A DNA stretch of 64,000 nt, from contig JANOMT010000006.1 of assembly GCA_031420415.1 (NCBI GenBank), forward strand, positions 124,001-188,000. Reading direction: 5' to 3'. Source of the DNA: JANYGA01 sp031420415. Its GTDB lineage: Bacteria; Vulcanimicrobiota; Vulcanimicrobiia; Vulcanimicrobiales; Vulcanimicrobiaceae. Shown here in pieces: positions 61,378-64,000 of the stretch (positions are counted from its first letter, which is position 1; each line of letters opens with the position of its first letter). A program made the position numbers and the translations under genes. The notes beneath the pieces were generated by a model that saw only the letters and a list, made by a program, of their open reading frames with translations, made no database searches and was not told the DNA's origin.

Positions 61378-63537
61378 CTAATCGAGAGGTGCGAGGACCA
61401 GGAGTTGTTTCGCGCCTGCATCGAGTAAGCGACGTGCGAAGGGGATGCCACGCGGCGGCCAGCGCGGCTTGTTCCGCGCTCCCTCGAGGGCGATCGTCGT
61501 CGCCCCCTGCCGGACGGTGGCTTCATACAAGACTTTCGCTGCATCGGGACCGGTAACGGTCTCAAACCGCGCACGCACGCGGCGCGAGGCTTCGATCAGT
61601 GACGAGACCACGCGTTGATCGGCGGCTCCAGCGTTTTTCGCGACGTGTATGACCGAGAGATCGATCTCGAGTCGAAGCGCGATGCGCGCGCAGCGTTCGA
61701 TGAGATCGATATCGCGCTCGCGGGCTTTGACCCCGAGTGCGAGCCGTGAAAACGGTGTGGGACGTTTTGCGGTTCCGCGCGCGTGGACGACCTCGCGTAG
61801 CGCGAGCTCGCGAAGAGCCGCGAGGTTCTCCGTGCGAAAAAAGTGCGCGAGCGCGTCTTCGATCTTTTCAGGTTTGTAGATCTTCCCCGCACGCAGGCGC
61901 TCCCGGAGTGTCTCGGGCGTGGTGTCGACGAGAATCGCATCGTCCGCAAGCTCGAGGATCTCGTCGGGAACCGTCTCTCGCACACGCTGGCCCGTGAGCC
62001 GAAAGACGGCGTCACTGAGTCCTTCGAGATGCTGGATATTCAGCGTCGTCATCACGGAGATGCCCGCGCGGAGTACCTGGAGCACGTCGTCGTAACGCTT
62101 GCGGTGGGCGTCGCATACGGCGTTGGTGTGCGCGAGTTCGTCGATGAGCGCGACGGCGGGTTTTCGCGCGAGAAGCGCGTCGAGATCGAGTTCGCTCGAA
62201 ACGACGCCGTCGCAATTGGCGATGCGGCGCTCGATAATCTCTAATCCTACAGCCTTGCGATCGGTGTCGGCGCGGCCGTGCGTTTCGACGAACGCACCGA
62301 CGACGTCGACGCCGCTCTCTCGTAACTGATGGGCGCGATCGAGCATCGCGTAGGTTTTGCCGCTGCCGGCTGCCGCGCCGAGATAGATCGTGAGCCGACC
62401 ATACCCGATGCGCATGCGATCGGCCGTCGTCTTCGCGTAGCGCGAAAATGTGAGTTCGCGTTCGGCCGCCGCCACGTAGGTGGTCGGATCGACGATGAAC
62501 ACGTCGCGCTCCAGAGGCTGCGAGACGATGCGATAAGCGAGCGGCCCCATCGGAACGGTCACGATCGTCGCTTTGAGCGAACCGAAACGCGGCTTTGCGT
62601 TATCGAAATCGTGCAGGGGTACGACGCGTGCGTCGAGTTCGTTCGAGATCGTTTCGACGGCGTCGATATCGCGCTCGCCGACGAGGGCAACGTCGAGGGC
62701 GAGGTCGAGCGCGTGTGCGACGCTCGCCGCCTTACGCAGGAAGATCGCGGGATCGCCATCGCCCGTGGCGAGCGCGAGGGCAGTCGACGCTCGGCGCGGC
62801 GTGACGGCGGGTTCGGTGAGATCGTCGACGGTACGCAACATCATCTCGCGCAAAAACCGTAACGTCTGCGGCCGATAGATGCCCGCCCGCGCGCGATCGA
62901 TATCGGCGTCGCGCACGACGTTCCCGGCGAGGAGCCGCGCTTCGAGTTGTTCTGGCGAGACGTCGAGGGCGATCACGGCGTCGGCCGCACGTAGGAACGT
63001 CAGCGGCACGATCTCGCGGATCGGGAATCCGATGAGGCCTTCGGCGGTGGCTGCAACCGTCTCCACGTGCGCGATATTGAGCGCACCCGTAACTGCGATT
63101 CCGGCTTCGCGCAGTGCGAGGGCGTCTTGCCATCGCTTGCGATGGACGCCGCCCTCGAGGTTGTCGTGGGCGAGTTCGTCGAGGACGATCGCTGCGGGCC
63201 GGAGCGCGATCGCGGCGGCAAAATCGAAATCTTCAAACGTCGTATCCCCGACGCGAATGGTACGCGCCGGGACGCGGGGTAAGCGTGCGGCGAGGCGATC
63301 GAGATCGGGGCGGCCCTTGGTTTCGACCCAACCGATCATGACGTGCATGCCCGCTTCGTGCATGGCGATCGCATCGTCCAGGAGGCGACGCGTCTTACCG
63401 GCGCCCGGAGCGCTTGCGAGATAGACGGTCAGTTTTGGACCCGTCCCGATATCCTTGAGCAAGGCCTCGGCCTTGGCACGGCTCGCACCAGGATCGGGTC
63501 GCTCGGGACGATCGTTCACGAGCCGAACGGTTCTCAA
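61378..63537 (-). CDS. tandem double KdpD sensor protein without a histidine-kinase domain
   Basis: About 719 residues from TTG at 63537 (GAGGA upstream); GTG at 63519 is an alternative. It contains two complete copies of the KdpD N-terminal module. Copy 1 (about 30-360) has Walker A APGAGKT (about 43-49), Walker B LDELAH and a USP-like domain. Copy 2 (about 378-719) has AAGSGKT (about 389-395), VETHGR, IDELAHTN, TLNIQHLEGL and its own USP-like domain. There are no membrane helices, H-box or HATPase. KdpD modules sense potassium or nucleotide signals for kdp control. Copy 2 is closer to canonical KdpD than copy 1. It lies near kdpFABC. Confidence 0.88.
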   Translation of the reverse strand: MRTVRLVNDRPERPDPGASRAKAEALLKDIGTGPKLTVYLASAPGAGKTRRLLDDAIAMHEAGMHVMIGWVETKGRPDLDRLAARLPRVPARTIRVGDTTFEDFDFAAAIALRPAAIVLDELAHDNLEGGVHRKRWQDALALREAGIAVTGALNIAHVETVAATAEGLIGFPIREIVPLTFLRAADAVIALDVSPEQLEARLLAGNVVRDADIDRARAGIYRPQTLRFLREMMLRTVDDLTEPAVTPRRASTALALATGDGDPAIFLRKAASVAHALDLALDVALVGERDIDAVETISNELDARVVPLHDFDNAKPRFGSLKATIVTVPMGPLAYRIVSQPLERDVFIVDPTTYVAAAERELTFSRYAKTTADRMRIGYGRLTIYLGAAAGSGKTYAMLDRAHQLRESGVDVVGAFVETHGRADTDRKAVGLEIIERRIANCDGVVSSELDLDALLARKPAVALIDELAHTNAVCDAHRKRYDDVLQVLRAGISVMTTLNIQHLEGLSDAVFRLTGQRVRETVPDEILELADDAILVDTTPETLRERLRAGKIYKPEKIEDALAHFFRTENLAALRELALREVVHARGTAKRPTPFSRLALGVKARERDIDLIERCARIALRLEIDLSVIHVAKNAGAADQRVVSSLIEASRRVRARFETVTGPDAAKVLYEATVRQGATTIALEGARNKPRWPPRGIPFARRLLDAGAKQLLVLAPLD

Positions 63538-63593
63538 CCGTCCTCGGCGCGACCCGCCAAGATGAGCGCACATGCTCCGCGAACGACGCGAAG

Positions 63594-64000
63594 ATGCCCG
63601 TGCGTTGGATCCGCCCGCTCTGTATCGTCGCGCTCGTCGTTGCGTGGGTTATCGATCTCTTTACGCCACAGCTCTTCGTGGTCGCGATCCTCTTCAACGC
63701 GCCGATCGCACTTTCGAGCCTCGCGCTCGACTCGCGTTTCACGCGCTTTCTCGTCGCTCTCGCCTTCGTCGCAAACGTCATTGCGGGCTATGTGAACGGC
63801 GTCCATGACGGGTATCACTGGGATACCGTCGCGATTGCGGATCGTGCGATCAGCGCGTGTTCGTTTCTCTTGGTCGGGTCCTTGAGTATCGCAACGCAAC
63901 GGTCGGCGAAGCGCGCGGGAGAATTGCTCGCGCGTCAGGATCGCATCGCACGAGAAGGCGGCGTTCGGCGAGCGATCGAGGCCGTTCGCGGCTCGGTAAA
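63594..64000 (+). CDS. membrane protein, N-terminal part (possible sensor kinase), cut by window end
   Basis: A frame starting at ATG 63594 and still open at the last base (135 codons). It encodes about four closely packed membrane helices (PLCIVALVVAWVIDLF, VVAILFNAPIALSSLAL, FLVALAFVANVIAGYV, ACSFLLVGSLSIA), then a charged, probably coiled-coil start (QRSAKRAGELLARQDRIARE). This is the shape of a KdpD-type membrane segment leading to a kinase core. It is divergent from the double KdpD sensor across 56 bases. The kinase identity cannot be seen inside the window. Confidence 0.65.
   Translation, partial: MPVRWIRPLCIVALVVAWVIDLFTPQLFVVAILFNAPIALSSLALDSRFTRFLVALAFVANVIAGYVNGVHDGYHWDTVAIADRAISACSFLLVGSLSIATQRSAKRAGELLARQDRIAREGGVRRAIEAVRGSV

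Overview
The window looks like a chromosomal segment of a high-GC diderm bacterium. Outer-membrane genes (TolC-type channel, two TonB-dependent receptors, a putative beta-barrel protein), lipoprotein signals and diaminopimelate synthesis all point to a Gram-negative envelope. Gene style (copper-amine-oxidase-N-like domains fused to secreted or barrel domains, many GTG/TTG starts, ATGA-type overlaps, proline/threonine-rich linkers) would suit Candidatus Eremiobacterota (WPS-2) or a relative. That placement is inference from style; no marker tree could be run. I see no tRNA, rRNA, CRISPR array, IS element or prophage.

Layout. 1-6.1 kb: HD-GYP protein, then a leftward overlapping operon (nitrilase-like hydrolase, DUF4337 membrane protein, TldD, TldE). 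6.1-9.8 kb: a copper-amine-oxidase-N/beta-barrel protein with a strong terminator and a decayed partial copy of its domain beyond it, a carotenoid-type FAD oxidoreductase and a hotdog thioesterase. 9.9-19.6 kb: membrane fusion protein plus TolC with no inner-membrane pump, a double Lrp/AsnC (siroheme-decarboxylase-like) protein, three tandem peptide-type solute-binding proteins with no permease, and a cytochrome c. 19.5-28.8 kb: GT87-like membrane enzyme, M50 protease, amidase, type II NADH dehydrogenase, DHA2-type MFS exporter, prephenate dehydratase, M55 D-aminopeptidase, TPR protein, SprT-like protein. 28.8-30.1 kb: an AT-richer collagen-like lipoprotein gene that seems to need an ATT start.

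30.2-38.5 kb is housekeeping: TSUP permease, efp, plsY, der leftward; PEGA protein, miaB, mutS rightward. 38.5-45.4 kb is a vitamin B12 locus: a cobalamin riboswitch, a BtuB-like receptor, a very large second TonB receptor with a post-barrel tail, and a bluB-like gene with a lost C-terminus. Next to it lie a LysR fragment and a badly decayed livF. 45.4-49.1 kb holds a MocR regulator with a clear palindromic operator and an OmpR/histidine-kinase pair. 49.1-54.5 kb is a tight operon: ACT protein, mutL, miaA, hfq, dapF, radical SAM protein. 54.5-56 kb: rpiA and a DUF1345-like membrane protein.

56-64 kb is the potassium region: kdpC, kdpB, kdpA, a 28-residue kdpF and another 30-residue membrane ORF in front of it. 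Further on is the most unusual gene here, a protein made of two tandem KdpD sensor modules with no histidine-kinase domain. It is divergent from a membrane protein cut by the window end that could be the missing kinase half. I read this as a split, duplicated Kdp sensing system; that is inference.
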